The notes below the pieces were generated by a model. It worked only from the letters and a program-made list of their open reading frames with translations. It did not search any database and was not told the origin of the DNA. This document shows, one piece after another, positions 10,058-18,277 of a stretch of DNA of 64,000 nucleotides; the stretch's first letter is position 1; every line of letters begins with the position of its first letter. The DNA comes from Streptomyces antibioticus. GTDB lineage: Bacteria; Actinomycetota; Actinomycetes; Streptomycetales; Streptomycetaceae. The DNA lies in contig NZ_CM007717.1 in NCBI RefSeq assembly GCF_002019855.1, positions 3,164,645 through 3,228,644 of the forward strand, written 5' to 3'. Made by a program: the position numbers and the translations under genes.

Positions 10058-10600
10058 ATGAGCGACGAGACGTGGGTCAGCACCTCGATGCCGTATCTGG
10101 TCCCACGGGAGCGGGGACAGCAGGACGCCTGGGGTGCCGAGGCGGCCGCCCGGGGTGGCAAGGGCGGTCAGCGCATCGTCCACGCCGGTGAGGTGGCCGC
10201 GCCGGACGAGGTGGCCGGCCTGCTCGGTCTGTCCGCGGGCGACCCTGTCGTCGTACGTCGCCGGATCATCGAGTTCGACGGCGAGCCCTGCGAGTTGACG
10301 GACACCTACTATCCGGTCGACATCGCGCGCGGCACCCGGCTCGCCGAGCGGGGCAGGATCCCGGGCGGGGCTGTGTCCGCCCTCGCAGCGCTGGGGCACG
10401 TCGGCGTGCGGGTGCGGGAGGACGTGACGGCACGCATGCCCGACGCCGAGGAGCGCGAAGTGCTGCGCCTGGGCGCGGACGAGCCGGTGCTCCGGCTCAG
10501 CAGGGTCACGTTGGACAGCGCGGACAGGCCCTTCCAGGCCGACCTCATGGTGATGCCCGCCCGGCGGCAGAAACTGCGCTACGAGATCCGGATCGGATGA
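10058..10600 (+). CDS. Stand-alone UTRA-domain protein (GntR regulator without HTH)
   Basis: A 180-residue protein made almost entirely of a UTRA effector-binding domain, as in HutC/FarR-type GntR regulators. Recognisable blocks are DPVVVRRRIIEFDGEPCELTDTYYP and VLRLSRVTLDSADRPFQADLMVMP. The usual N-terminal winged helix is absent: the first ~35 residues are polar and Gly/Ala-rich. The ATG has a strong GGAGGAGA site. It overlaps the next gene, a full GntR-UTRA protein, by ATGA, so the two are coupled. A plausible role, not shown, is to bind the same ligand or form a mixed dimer with its neighbour and modulate DNA binding. Confidence 0.82.
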   Translation: MSDETWVSTSMPYLVPRERGQQDAWGAEAAARGGKGGQRIVHAGEVAAPDEVAGLLGLSAGDPVVVRRRIIEFDGEPCELTDTYYPVDIARGTRLAERGRIPGGAVSALAALGHVGVRVREDVTARMPDAEEREVLRLGADEPVLRLSRVTLDSADRPFQADLMVMPARRQKLRYEIRIG

Positions 10601-11388
10601 CCGTGCACACCACCGACACCCCCTCCCCCGACGACGCTCCGGACCGGCGTTCGCTTCACGAGCGGATCGCCGCGGACCTGCGCGACGAGATCATGAGCGG
10701 CGACCTGGCTCCCGGTGCGCCTCTGCCCTCGACCGCCCAGCTCAAGGCGAGGTTCGAGGCCGCCAACGCCACCATCCAGAAGGCGCTCCAGGTCCTCAAG
10801 GACGAGCGGCTGGTCGTAGGTCGCGCCGGGGCGTCGGTCACCGTGCGGGACCACCGGCAGCGGACCGTTCGCCCGGCCGCCTACCTGGCGCCGTCCGCCC
10901 CGGGCGAGCCGTACCGCTGGCTGGCCGAGGCCGCGAAGCTCGGCGCGCGGGCCCAGAGCACGCTGCTCGACGTGCGGGAGGTCCGGCCTTCCGCCGACGT
11001 CGCGGCCGCGCTGCGCCTCGCCGAGGACGAGACGGCGGTCCTGCGCCATCAGATCCTCTCCGTGGACGGTGAACCCGTCGAGCTGGTGAAGTCGTACTAT
11101 CCGACGGCCGTCGCCCGGGGAACCGCCGTCGCGGAGAAGCGGAAGATCCGGGGCGGCACGCCCGCGCTGCTCGCCGAACTCGGTTTCCCGCCGCGGCTCA
11201 GCACGGATCGGGTCTCCGCCAGGGTGCCCACGCAGGAGCAGTACCAGGCGCTGAGGCTGCCCACCGACCTACCGGTGCTGCGCACGCTGCGCGTCGTGTA
11301 CAGCGACGACGACCGTCCCATCGAGGCGACCGTCATGGTCAAGGCGGGTCACCTGTACGAACTGCAATACGACTTCGTCCCTGAATGA
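10597..11388 (+). CDS. GntR-family regulator with UTRA domain
   Basis: A 263-residue HutC-subfamily regulator. The winged helix is at residues ~18-85 (SLHERIAADLRDEIMSGDL, then PLPSTAQLKARFEAANATIQKAL), and a UTRA ligand domain covers ~100-260 with EPVELVKSYYP and PVLRTLRVVYSDDDRPIEATVMV. Its UTRA domain resembles that of the preceding stand-alone UTRA protein, so the pair may have arisen by partial duplication. It probably binds the perfect palindrome at 9958-9971 and controls the divergent promoters. A strong bidirectional terminator follows at 11432-11469. The ligand is unknown. Confidence 0.88.
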   Translation: MTVHTTDTPSPDDAPDRRSLHERIAADLRDEIMSGDLAPGAPLPSTAQLKARFEAANATIQKALQVLKDERLVVGRAGASVTVRDHRQRTVRPAAYLAPSAPGEPYRWLAEAAKLGARAQSTLLDVREVRPSADVAAALRLAEDETAVLRHQILSVDGEPVELVKSYYPTAVARGTAVAEKRKIRGGTPALLAELGFPPRLSTDRVSARVPTQEQYQALRLPTDLPVLRTLRVVYSDDDRPIEATVMVKAGHLYELQYDFVPE

Positions 11389-11431
11389 CCCGGGCCCGGG
11401 CGAAGGCCCCCGACCCGGTCACACGACAAAG

Positions 11432-11469
11432 ACGCCACCCCGGCCGCCGTGCTGCGGTCGGGGTGGCGT
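11432..11469. terminator. Strong bidirectional terminator hairpin
   Basis: A 16-bp stem, ACGCCACCCCGGCCGC with GCGGTCGGGGTGGCGT (one G-T pair), and a 6-base loop stand between convergent genes. Short CACAC/GTGTG flanks can extend the stem. Confidence 0.85.
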
Positions 11470-11488
11470 TCTGTGTGGCTGGGAGGCG

Positions 11489-11746
11489 TCAGGCCTTCGG
11501 CTTGGGCTTGATAACGCGGAGGGCCGGGTTGGACTTGTCGAGGACCATCACCAGGCCGGTGATGACCGCGAAGAGCACGATCGGGGCAAAGACGTAGAGG
11601 CCCAGCGTCTCGGCCACGTTCAGGCCCGGGCCGGGGTCGTCGCCGTCGTCGCGGGTCAGCGCGAGCGCGGGGGACGACATGAGCAGCATCATCAGCGTCG
11701 TACCGGCGGCCAGGGCGCCGGCGCGCAGGGCGTTCTTCTTGTCCAC
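11489..11746 (-). CDS. Small secreted or membrane-anchored protein, 85 aa
   Basis: No function recognised. Residues 1-30 look like a signal peptide (MDKKNALRAG, then a hydrophobic stretch ending SSPALA). A short acidic DDGDDPGPG linker follows, then one transmembrane helix (about 48-68, LGLYVFAPIVLFAVITGLVMV) and a basic Pro/Lys-rich tail. The topology suggests a small protein with its acidic part outside and its basic tail inside. It stands alone between two terminator-bounded units, downstream of malQ on the same strand. Similar small proteins are, as far as I recall, conserved in streptomycetes. Confidence 0.7.
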   Translation of the reverse strand: MDKKNALRAGALAAGTTLMMLLMSSPALALTRDDGDDPGPGLNVAETLGLYVFAPIVLFAVITGLVMVLDKSNPALRVIKPKPKA

Positions 11747-11843
11747 AGGGCAAACGTAGCGAACGCCCGGGGGAGCCGCGCGCCCGGGGTGCCCCGTACG
11801 GGGTCGGTCGGGGGTACGGGGTTGTCCCGTCGGGGGTGTGTGG

Positions 11844-13943
11844 CTAGCCCGGGGGTGCCTCCCGTAGGACCTCTACCAGGGCGCGCAGTCGTGGGGAGGA
11901 CGTCAGGTCCTCCAGGGGCACCGGGCGGCCGTGCGCGTCGGCGATCGGCAGGCGCCAGTTCGGGTACTGGTCCCAGGTGCCGGGGAGGTTCTGCGGGCGG
12001 CGGTCGCCGACGCCGTCCGGGAGCCAGACGCCGATCATGCGGGCCGGGGTGCGGCCCAGGAAGCGGTGGACGGCCTGGACCTCGGCCTCCTCGGAGGCGG
12101 GATCACCCGCGCCCGCGCCCTCGCCCAGCAGCCCGAGGCTCGTCAGCAGCGCCAGCCACTCCGCCGTGTCCGCCGCCGCCTCGGCCCGTTCCGTCGCCGC
12201 CGGCCGGGTCAGCAGGCCCAGCCGGTCGCGGAGTTCGACGTGCTCGCCGGTGAGCCGGGCGGCTGTGGACGGCAGGTCGTGGGTGGTGGCGGTGGCCAGG
12301 CAGTCGGCGCGCCAGCTCTCCGGGGGCAGCGGGCCGCCGTCGCCGGCCCAGTCCCGCTCGAACCACAGCACGGACGTGCCCAGCACCCCGCGCTCGCGCA
12401 GCGCCTCCCGCACTCCGGGCTCGACGGTGCCGAGGTCCTCGCCGATCACCACCGCGCCCGCCCGCGACGCCTCCAGCACCAGGACGGCGAGCATGGCCTC
12501 GGCGTCGTAGCGGACGTACGCGCCCTCCGTAGGGGGTTCCCCCTGGGGGATCCACCAGAGCCGGAACAGGCCCATGACATGGTCGATGCGCAGCGCGCCG
12601 GCGTACCGGAACAGGCCCTGGAGCAGCCGCCGGTACGGGGCGTAGCCGGAGGCGGCGAGCCGGTCCGGGCGCCAGGGCGGCAGGCCCCAGTCCTGGCCGC
12701 GCGCGTTGAACGCGTCCGGCGGGGCGCCGACCGACATCCCCGCGGCGAAGTACTCCTGCTGCGCCCAGGCGTCCGCGCCCCCCGGATGCACGCCGACCGC
12801 CAGGTCGTGCACGATCCCGACCGGCATGCCCGCCTCGCGCGCGGCGCGCTGCGCGGCGGCGAGCTGGGTGTCGGTGAGCCAGGCGAGGCGGGAGTGGAAG
12901 TCGACGCGGTCCGTCAGTTCCCGGCGGGCCCGCGCGGTCTCCGCCGACCGGGGGTCGCGCAGCCCCTCCGGCCAGCGGCTCCACTCGCCGCCGTGCACCT
13001 CCGCCAGCGCGCACCACGTCGCGTGGTCCTCCAGGGCCCGGCCCTGCTCGGCGAGGAAATCGTCGTAGGCGGCGCGGCGGCCGGGACCGAGCGGCACCCT
13101 GGCGAGCAGCTCCAGCGCCTCCCGCTTCAGCGCCCACACGGCGTCCCGGTCGATCAGCTCGCCCTTGTCCAGCACCGCCTCGCGCAGCCGCGCGGCCCGT
13201 TCCAGCAGGGCACGCGTGTCGTCGTCGGCGTACGCGAACTCGGGCACGTCCTCCACCCGCAGGTGGACCGGGTCGGGGAAACGGCGGGACGACGGCCGGT
13301 ACGGCGACGGATCGGTCGGCGCACCGGGCACGGCCGCGTGCAACGGGTTGACCTGCACGAACCCGGCCCCCAGCGTCCGCCCGGCCCAGCCGGCCAGCTC
13401 CCCCAGGTCCCCCAGATCGCCCATGCCCCAGGAACGCCGGGACAGCAGGGAGTAGAGCTGCACGAGGAGTCCGTACGAGCGTCCCGGCGGCGTGGGCAGC
13501 CGGGGCGGGGCCACGACGAGGTGGGCCCGCGCGGTGCGGCCGTCGGAGGCGGGGGCGGTGGCGGTCAGCAGGTGGACGCCGTGCGGGAGGCCCTCCACCC
13601 CGGCCTGCGCGTCCTGGCCGTCCTGGACCTCCCGGATCTCACCCTGCTCGGTCTCGATCCGCAGGACTGTCCCCTCGGGGAGGGCGGCGAGCGGCTCGCA
13701 GGGGCTGCCGCTCCAGCACACCACCGTCGGCGGCAGCAGCCGCTCCCGCAGGTCCGCCTCCCGTGCGGCGAGCGCGGCCCGCACCGCCTCCGGGCCGCTC
13801 GCGTCGACACCGAGCGCGGCCAGGACCCGGGTGACGGCGGCCGCCGAGGCGGTGACCGTACGGTCCGGGGAGGGCTGGTAGGAGACGGCCACACCGTGCA
13901 GCGCGGCAAGCCGGGCGAGTTCCTCGCCGAGGGGGACGGTCAT
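11844..13943 (-). CDS. malQ: 4-alpha-glucanotransferase (amylomaltase, GH77)
   Basis: Cytosolic enzyme that transfers alpha-1,4-glucan segments between maltodextrins, freeing glucose. It is 699 residues, including the N-terminal extra domain common in actinobacterial MalQ. The catalytic nucleophile aspartate is in ALRIDHVMGLFR, the acid/base glutamate in VVIGEDLGTVEP and the third carboxylate in TTHDLPSTA. The ATG follows the TAG of the small upstream gene with no gap (TAGATG), so malQ is probably translated by reinitiation or coupling. No MalR-type operator was found nearby. Confidence 0.95.
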   Translation of the reverse strand: MTVPLGEELARLAALHGVAVSYQPSPDRTVTASAAAVTRVLAALGVDASGPEAVRAALAAREADLRERLLPPTVVCWSGSPCEPLAALPEGTVLRIETEQGEIREVQDGQDAQAGVEGLPHGVHLLTATAPASDGRTARAHLVVAPPRLPTPPGRSYGLLVQLYSLLSRRSWGMGDLGDLGELAGWAGRTLGAGFVQVNPLHAAVPGAPTDPSPYRPSSRRFPDPVHLRVEDVPEFAYADDDTRALLERAARLREAVLDKGELIDRDAVWALKREALELLARVPLGPGRRAAYDDFLAEQGRALEDHATWCALAEVHGGEWSRWPEGLRDPRSAETARARRELTDRVDFHSRLAWLTDTQLAAAQRAAREAGMPVGIVHDLAVGVHPGGADAWAQQEYFAAGMSVGAPPDAFNARGQDWGLPPWRPDRLAASGYAPYRRLLQGLFRYAGALRIDHVMGLFRLWWIPQGEPPTEGAYVRYDAEAMLAVLVLEASRAGAVVIGEDLGTVEPGVREALRERGVLGTSVLWFERDWAGDGGPLPPESWRADCLATATTHDLPSTAARLTGEHVELRDRLGLLTRPAATERAEAAADTAEWLALLTSLGLLGEGAGAGDPASEEAEVQAVHRFLGRTPARMIGVWLPDGVGDRRPQNLPGTWDQYPNWRLPIADAHGRPVPLEDLTSSPRLRALVEVLREAPPG

Positions 13944-14150
13944 CTACGGCCTCGTGAAGTCGGAGTCCGCCGCGGCGAGCGGCGGTTCGCTGGTGAGCGG
14001 CTCGGCGTCGGGCAGCGGCGGCTCACTGGTGAGCGGCGCCTCGACCACGGTGCCCTCGGCGCCGTACGCGGACAAGTGGGTTTCGGGGAAGGGGACTTCG
14101 AGGGCGGCGGACGGCTCCGCCGGGCGTTTGCAGTGGGCCGGTGCGATCAC
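13944..14150 (-). CDS. Small hypothetical protein upstream of malQ, 68 aa
   Basis: A 68-residue acidic, Pro-rich protein without a signal peptide or membrane segment. It contains an imperfect repeat (APLTSEPPLPDAE and EPLTSEPPLAAAD), so the C-terminal half is probably disordered. The GTG at 14148-14150 has a GAGGAG site 6 bases upstream. Its TAG directly precedes the malQ ATG, so it may act mainly as a coupled leader gene for malQ or encode a small accessory factor. No family is recognised. Confidence 0.6.
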   Translation of the reverse strand: MIAPAHCKRPAEPSAALEVPFPETHLSAYGAEGTVVEAPLTSEPPLPDAEPLTSEPPLAAADSDFTRP

Positions 14151-14371
14151 GGTGGCTCCTCGTCGCGTGGGGGACGGCTCTCCCGCAGCCCTACCCAGCG
14201 GACGCGACGACAGACGTCCGGGGCACGGACACCGCACATCTCGCCACATTCCCCACCTCGACATTCCTCCCGTACGGAACAGACCGCACCCTATCGGCCG
14301 GCCTCGCCCCCGGCCCGTGAACCGTCGGCGCGCGGCCGTCCGACAGAGAGGGTGTGAGACGGTTCCGCCCC

Positions 14372-15031
14372 ATGAGGGGCCACGGGGAGAACGACACGGA
14401 CGCGGCGCTGCTGCGGGCCGTGGCGGACGGGGACGCGAGCGCCCTGGCCACGTTGTACGAACGGCACGCGGGGTGGTTGCACGCGCGGCTGACCCGGCGC
14501 TGCGCCGACGCCGAGGTGGTCCGCGAGGTGGTGCAGGACACCTTCGTGACCGTGTGGCGGTCGGCGGGCGGACACGGCGGCGGTGAGGCGGGCGGCTGGC
14601 TGTGGACCATCGCCGCCCGACGGCTGGTCGACGCGCGGCGCGCCCAGGAACGGGTCGCGCGGGTCGAGACGGCACCGGCCTCGCGGCCGGTCCCAAGCCG
14701 GTCCGTCCGGTCCGTCCGGTCCGTCCGGTCCGTCCGGTCCGTCGAGTCCGTCGAGTCCGCCGAGGAACGGGTGCTGGCCGGGCTGGAGTTCGGCGACGTC
14801 GGCACCGCACTCGGCCGGATCTCGCCCGAGTTGCGGGAGGTGCTGCGGGCCACCGTCGTCGACGGGCTCACCACCCGGGAGGCGGCCCGGCTGCTCGGCA
14901 TCCCCGAGGGCACCGTCAAGACCCGCGCGATGCGGGCCCGCGCCGAACTGCGCGCGGCCCTCGCCCAGTTGAACCCCGGCCCGGTGAACACCGGCCCGCT
15001 GCACCCCCGTCCGGCAGGAGGCCCGGCATGA
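14372..15031 (+). CDS. ECF-type RNA polymerase sigma factor
   Basis: About 219 residues. Region 2 (LLRAVADGDASALATLYERH through EVVREVVQDTFVTVWRSAGG) and region 4 (LREVLRATVVDGLTTREAARLLGIPEGTVKTRAMRARAELR) are both clear. They are joined by a linker holding five RSV triplets encoded by a 9-bp tandem repeat. The last codons overlap a zinc-finger membrane protein gene by ATGA, the usual sigma/anti-sigma arrangement, and an ABC transporter follows. It probably directs transcription of its own operon. The GTG at 14354 is an alternative start; neither start has a convincing ribosome binding site. Confidence 0.9.
   Translation: MRGHGENDTDAALLRAVADGDASALATLYERHAGWLHARLTRRCADAEVVREVVQDTFVTVWRSAGGHGGGEAGGWLWTIAARRLVDARRAQERVARVETAPASRPVPSRSVRSVRSVRSVRSVESVESAEERVLAGLEFGDVGTALGRISPELREVLRATVVDGLTTREAARLLGIPEGTVKTRAMRARAELRAALAQLNPGPVNTGPLHPRPAGGPA
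14699..14761 (+). repeat. In-frame 9-bp tandem repeat in the sigma-factor linker
   Basis: CGGTCCGTC is repeated five times without change (14699-14743), then two degenerate units (GAGTCCGTC, GAGTCCGCC). The repeats code RSV x5, ESV, ESA in the flexible linker between sigma regions 2 and 4. Copy number could vary by slippage without breaking the frame. Confidence 0.9.
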
Positions 15032-16143
15032 GCGAGTCCCCCTGGCACGCCACCGACGGCCTGGCCGCCCGCTACGCCGACGGCACCCTGCCGGAGTCCG
15101 CGGCCTGGTCCCTGGAGAAGCACCTGGAGCACTGCGGCACCTGCGCGGCCCTCGTCTCCCGCGCCGTCACGACGACCGCCCCGGCGACGGCGGCGGTCCT
15201 GGCGGAGGTGTGGGCGAGGGTGGAGGCCGACGTGACGGCGAGGGTGGAGACCGGGGTGGAGACCGGTGCACAGGAGCGGGCGACGGCGCGCGACGCCGTA
15301 CCCGTCACGCCCCCCGCCCCCGCCCCGGTCCCGGCCCCGGTCCCCGCACCCCGCACCCACGGACCCCGCACCCACGGCGCCCGCATCTGGTCCTCCCGCA
15401 CAAGCACCGGCACCGGCACCGGCACCGGCACCGACCGCCCCCGGCTCTCCCCCCTGCTCCGCGTCCTCTGGGCCGCCGGGCCCGCCGTGCGCGGCGGCTG
15501 GCTGGTCGCCGTCGTCGCGGTGGCGGTCGGGGCCGTCGGGCTGGCGTACGGCGCCGGTGTCGACGGGACGCGGCCGCTGCTGCTGGCGATCGCGCCGGTC
15601 GTCCCGGTCGCCGGGGTCGCCCTGTCCTACGGCCGGCACGCCGATCCGCTGTACGAACTCGTCGCCTCGACCCCGTCCGGCGGACTGCGGCTGATGCTGA
15701 CGCGGACGGCCGCCGTGCTCGCCGTCAGCCTGCCGCTGCTGACCCTCACCGGTCTGCTGCTGCCCGCCCCCGGCACCCCGAACGCGGCCGCCTGGCTGCT
15801 CCCGGGCCTCGCCCTGACCCTGGCCGCGCTGGCTCTGGCCGGGTACGTCGGTCTGCGGGCCGCGACCGCGGTGACCGGCGGCGGCTGGCTCGCGGCGGTG
15901 CTCGTCCCGGCGCTCACCGGCTCCGGCGGAACGCCACCGGCCGGCCTCACCACCCCCGCGGAGACCCCTGCGGAGACCCTCGCGGGGACTCTCGCGGAGC
16001 CCCTCGCCGGTCGCCTCGCCGAACAGCTCTCCCGCTGCCTCGACGGCCCGCTCGCGCAGAGCGCGTGGGCGGCCGCCGCCGTACTCAGCGCCGCCCTGCT
16101 CGCCGTCCGCCGCTCCGCCTACGACCGGCTGGAGCAGCGATGA
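15028..16143 (+). CDS. Zinc-finger (zf-HC2) multi-pass membrane protein, putative anti-sigma factor
   Basis: A 371-residue protein. The N-terminus carries a zf-HC2-like ZAS motif (KHLEHCGTCAALVSRA) around residues 31-46, the type used by anti-sigma factors to hold ECF sigma factors. A low-complexity Pro/Ala and Thr/Gly-repeat linker follows (residues ~85-150). The C-terminal ~220 residues hold about six hydrophobic segments, more than the single helix of most anti-sigma factors. It probably sequesters the upstream sigma factor and senses a membrane or transporter signal through its large membrane domain. Both ends overlap neighbours by 4 bp (ATGA), so it belongs to a tightly coupled operon. 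Confidence 0.8.
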   Translation: MSESPWHATDGLAARYADGTLPESAAWSLEKHLEHCGTCAALVSRAVTTTAPATAAVLAEVWARVEADVTARVETGVETGAQERATARDAVPVTPPAPAPVPAPVPAPRTHGPRTHGARIWSSRTSTGTGTGTGTDRPRLSPLLRVLWAAGPAVRGGWLVAVVAVAVGAVGLAYGAGVDGTRPLLLAIAPVVPVAGVALSYGRHADPLYELVASTPSGGLRLMLTRTAAVLAVSLPLLTLTGLLLPAPGTPNAAAWLLPGLALTLAALALAGYVGLRAATAVTGGGWLAAVLVPALTGSGGTPPAGLTTPAETPAETLAGTLAEPLAGRLAEQLSRCLDGPLAQSAWAAAAVLSAALLAVRRSAYDRLEQR

Positions 16144-16955
16144 CCCCTTCCCCAGGAGTTCCCTTGAGCACGATACGAGTGACCGGTCTGCGCGTCCGGC
16201 ACCGCCGGACCGTCGCCCTCGACGGGGTGGACCTCACCCTCGGCCGGGGTGTGCACGGGCTGCTCGGTCCGAACGGCGCCGGGAAGACGTCCCTGATCAG
16301 GGTGCTCGCCACGGTCGCGCGACCGGACGCCGGCCGGGTGGAGATGCTCGGCGAGGACGTCGGCGACCCGCGCCGGCGCGGCCCGGTGCGGGCCCGGCTC
16401 GGCTATCTGCCGCAGGAGTTCGGCCACTACCCCGGCTTCACGGTCCGCGAGTTCGTCGCGTACATGGCCTGGCTGAAGGAGGTGCCCGCGGCGGACACCC
16501 CGGCGGCCGTGGCCCGCGCGGTGGACCGCGTCGGCCTGACGGAACGCGCCGACGCGAAGGTGCGCACGCTGTCCGGCGGCATGGTCCGCCGGGTCGGCAT
16601 CGCACAGGCCGTCGTCAACGACCCCGAGATCCTGCTCCTCGACGAGCCGACCGCCGGGCTCGATCCGGAGCAGCGGGTGGAGTTCCGCGCGCTGCTGAGG
16701 GAGCTGGGCACGCGGGCGACGGTCGTCGTCTCCACCCACCTGGTGGAGGACGTGGCCGCCGCCTGCACCGAGGTCACCCTGCTGGACGGGGGCCGGGTCG
16801 CCTACCGCGGTACGCCGGACGCACTGAGCGCTCTCGGCGAGGAGGCCGGGGCGGACGGCGTCGGCGACAACCCGATCGAGCGCGGCTACACGGCGGCACT
16901 GCGGGCCCACCGCGCCGAGCGGGCCCACCGCGCCGGGACGGTGGCGGCGCGATGA
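16140..16955 (+). CDS. ABC transporter ATP-binding protein
   Basis: A 271-residue ABC ATPase. Walker A is GPNGAGKTS, the signature LSGGMVRRVGIAQ, Walker B ILLLDEPTAGLDP and the switch histidine is in STHLVED. It resembles the CcmA/drug-export group. It should energise the membrane proteins encoded next, probably for export. The ATG at 16140 has GGAG 5 bases upstream and overlaps the previous stop. A TTG at 16164 with AGGAG five bases before it is a credible alternative that would shorten the protein by eight residues. The 3' end overlaps the next gene by ATGA. Confidence 0.92.
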   Translation: MTPSPGVPLSTIRVTGLRVRHRRTVALDGVDLTLGRGVHGLLGPNGAGKTSLIRVLATVARPDAGRVEMLGEDVGDPRRRGPVRARLGYLPQEFGHYPGFTVREFVAYMAWLKEVPAADTPAAVARAVDRVGLTERADAKVRTLSGGMVRRVGIAQAVVNDPEILLLDEPTAGLDPEQRVEFRALLRELGTRATVVVSTHLVEDVAAACTEVTLLDGGRVAYRGTPDALSALGEEAGADGVGDNPIERGYTAALRAHRAERAHRAGTVAAR

Positions 16956-18277
16956 GCCTCCTGGACCCGGTACGCCCGGCACCGGCAAGGCATCCCCTGC
17001 GCACCGAGACCCTGCGCGGCTTCCCACCCCTGGCCGGGCTCGCCGTCCTGCTGACCGTGGCCGTGCTCCTGGCCGGTTCGGCCGACCGCTGGCAGGGCGG
17101 CTGGGCGGAGACCCGGGGCGTCCTGCACGACGCGCTGCTGATCCTCCTCCCCCTCGCGGCGGCGGCCGGCTGCCGACAGGGCGGGCGGGAGCGCCGGCGT
17201 CGTACGGAGGAGCTGTGGGCCACGGCCGTACGGTCGCCGCTGGCCGGGTTCCTGGTGTCGGCGCTGCCGCTCGCGCTGTGGGTGGCCGCGGGATACCTGG
17301 TCGCGGCGGCCGGCGCGCTGCTCGCGACCTGGCCGTACGCCCGGGGTGACGGGCCGCGTCTCGCGCTGCTGCCGGCGGACGTGGTGGCGCTCGTCGCCGC
17401 GGCGGTCGCGGGGCAGGTGGTGGGGCGGCTGACGGCCTGGCGCCCGGCCCCGCCGCTGCTGGCCATGGCCGGGTACGCCGTGCTGGGCGTGTCGGCGACG
17501 GCGGGCGACGGCGCGGGCCGGTTCCTGAACCCGGCCCTGCCGGTCTCCGTCCGCGAGGTGCCGGTGGGCTGGCAGCCGGTGGCGACGGCCGGGTGGACGG
17601 CGGGGCTCGCGGCGGCGGCCGTCCTGGCGTACGCGGCCCGGCGGCGGTACACCGCCCTGCTGCCGCTGACGGCGGCGGTCGTGGCGGGCGGGCTGCTGGT
17701 CGGCGCGGGCGACGGCCTGTGGCGGCCGGACCCGGTCGCCCACCGCCAGGTCTGCGACACCTCGACGACCCCGCAGGTATGTGTGAACGCCCGCTACGGC
17801 GAGCTGTTGCCGCAGGTCACGGAGGCTCTCTCGGGGATCACCGGGCGGCTGCGCGGGGTGCGGAACCTGCCGGTGCGGTTCGAGGACCGGGCCGGGGAGC
17901 CACGGGCCGACGAGGCGGAACTGCCGATGCTGACACCGTTCGGCCGGTCGCTCGTACGGGGGCGGCTGACCGATCCGGAGCGGTACGCGTGGGAGGCGGT
18001 GGCGGCGCTCCAGCGCCGGGGCGACTGCGACACGCTCGACCCACGGGTGGACCTCGCGGACGACGCCGTAGAGAACCTCCTCGCGCCGAGCCCGGCGCAG
18101 GCGCACTTCGACGCGCTGGACGCGCGGGGCGACGAGGAGCACCGGGCCGGCCTGCGCGCCCGGACGGCCGCCCGCGCGCGGCTCGCGGCGATGGGCGAGG
18201 ACGAGCGGCGGACATGGCTGTCGGCGTACTTCGCGACGGCGGGGTCCTGCGACGCGACGGGGGTGCCGGCGCTGTGA
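16952..18277 (+). CDS. ABC-type membrane protein with large soluble C-terminal domain
   Basis: A 441-residue protein. The first ~260 residues hold six or seven hydrophobic segments typical of an ABC-2-like permease. Residues ~270-440 are predicted soluble, contain several cysteines (VCDTSTTPQVCVNARYG, RRGDCDTL, GSCDATG) and match no family I know. The cysteine-containing part would lie outside the cell if the last helix ends outward. It overlaps both neighbours by 4 bp. The assignment as permease rests on the adjacent ABC ATPase and the hydrophobic profile, not on a recognisable permease motif. Confidence 0.7.
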   Translation: MSLLDPVRPAPARHPLRTETLRGFPPLAGLAVLLTVAVLLAGSADRWQGGWAETRGVLHDALLILLPLAAAAGCRQGGRERRRRTEELWATAVRSPLAGFLVSALPLALWVAAGYLVAAAGALLATWPYARGDGPRLALLPADVVALVAAAVAGQVVGRLTAWRPAPPLLAMAGYAVLGVSATAGDGAGRFLNPALPVSVREVPVGWQPVATAGWTAGLAAAAVLAYAARRRYTALLPLTAAVVAGGLLVGAGDGLWRPDPVAHRQVCDTSTTPQVCVNARYGELLPQVTEALSGITGRLRGVRNLPVRFEDRAGEPRADEAELPMLTPFGRSLVRGRLTDPERYAWEAVAALQRRGDCDTLDPRVDLADDAVENLLAPSPAQAHFDALDARGDEEHRAGLRARTAARARLAAMGEDERRTWLSAYFATAGSCDATGVPAL

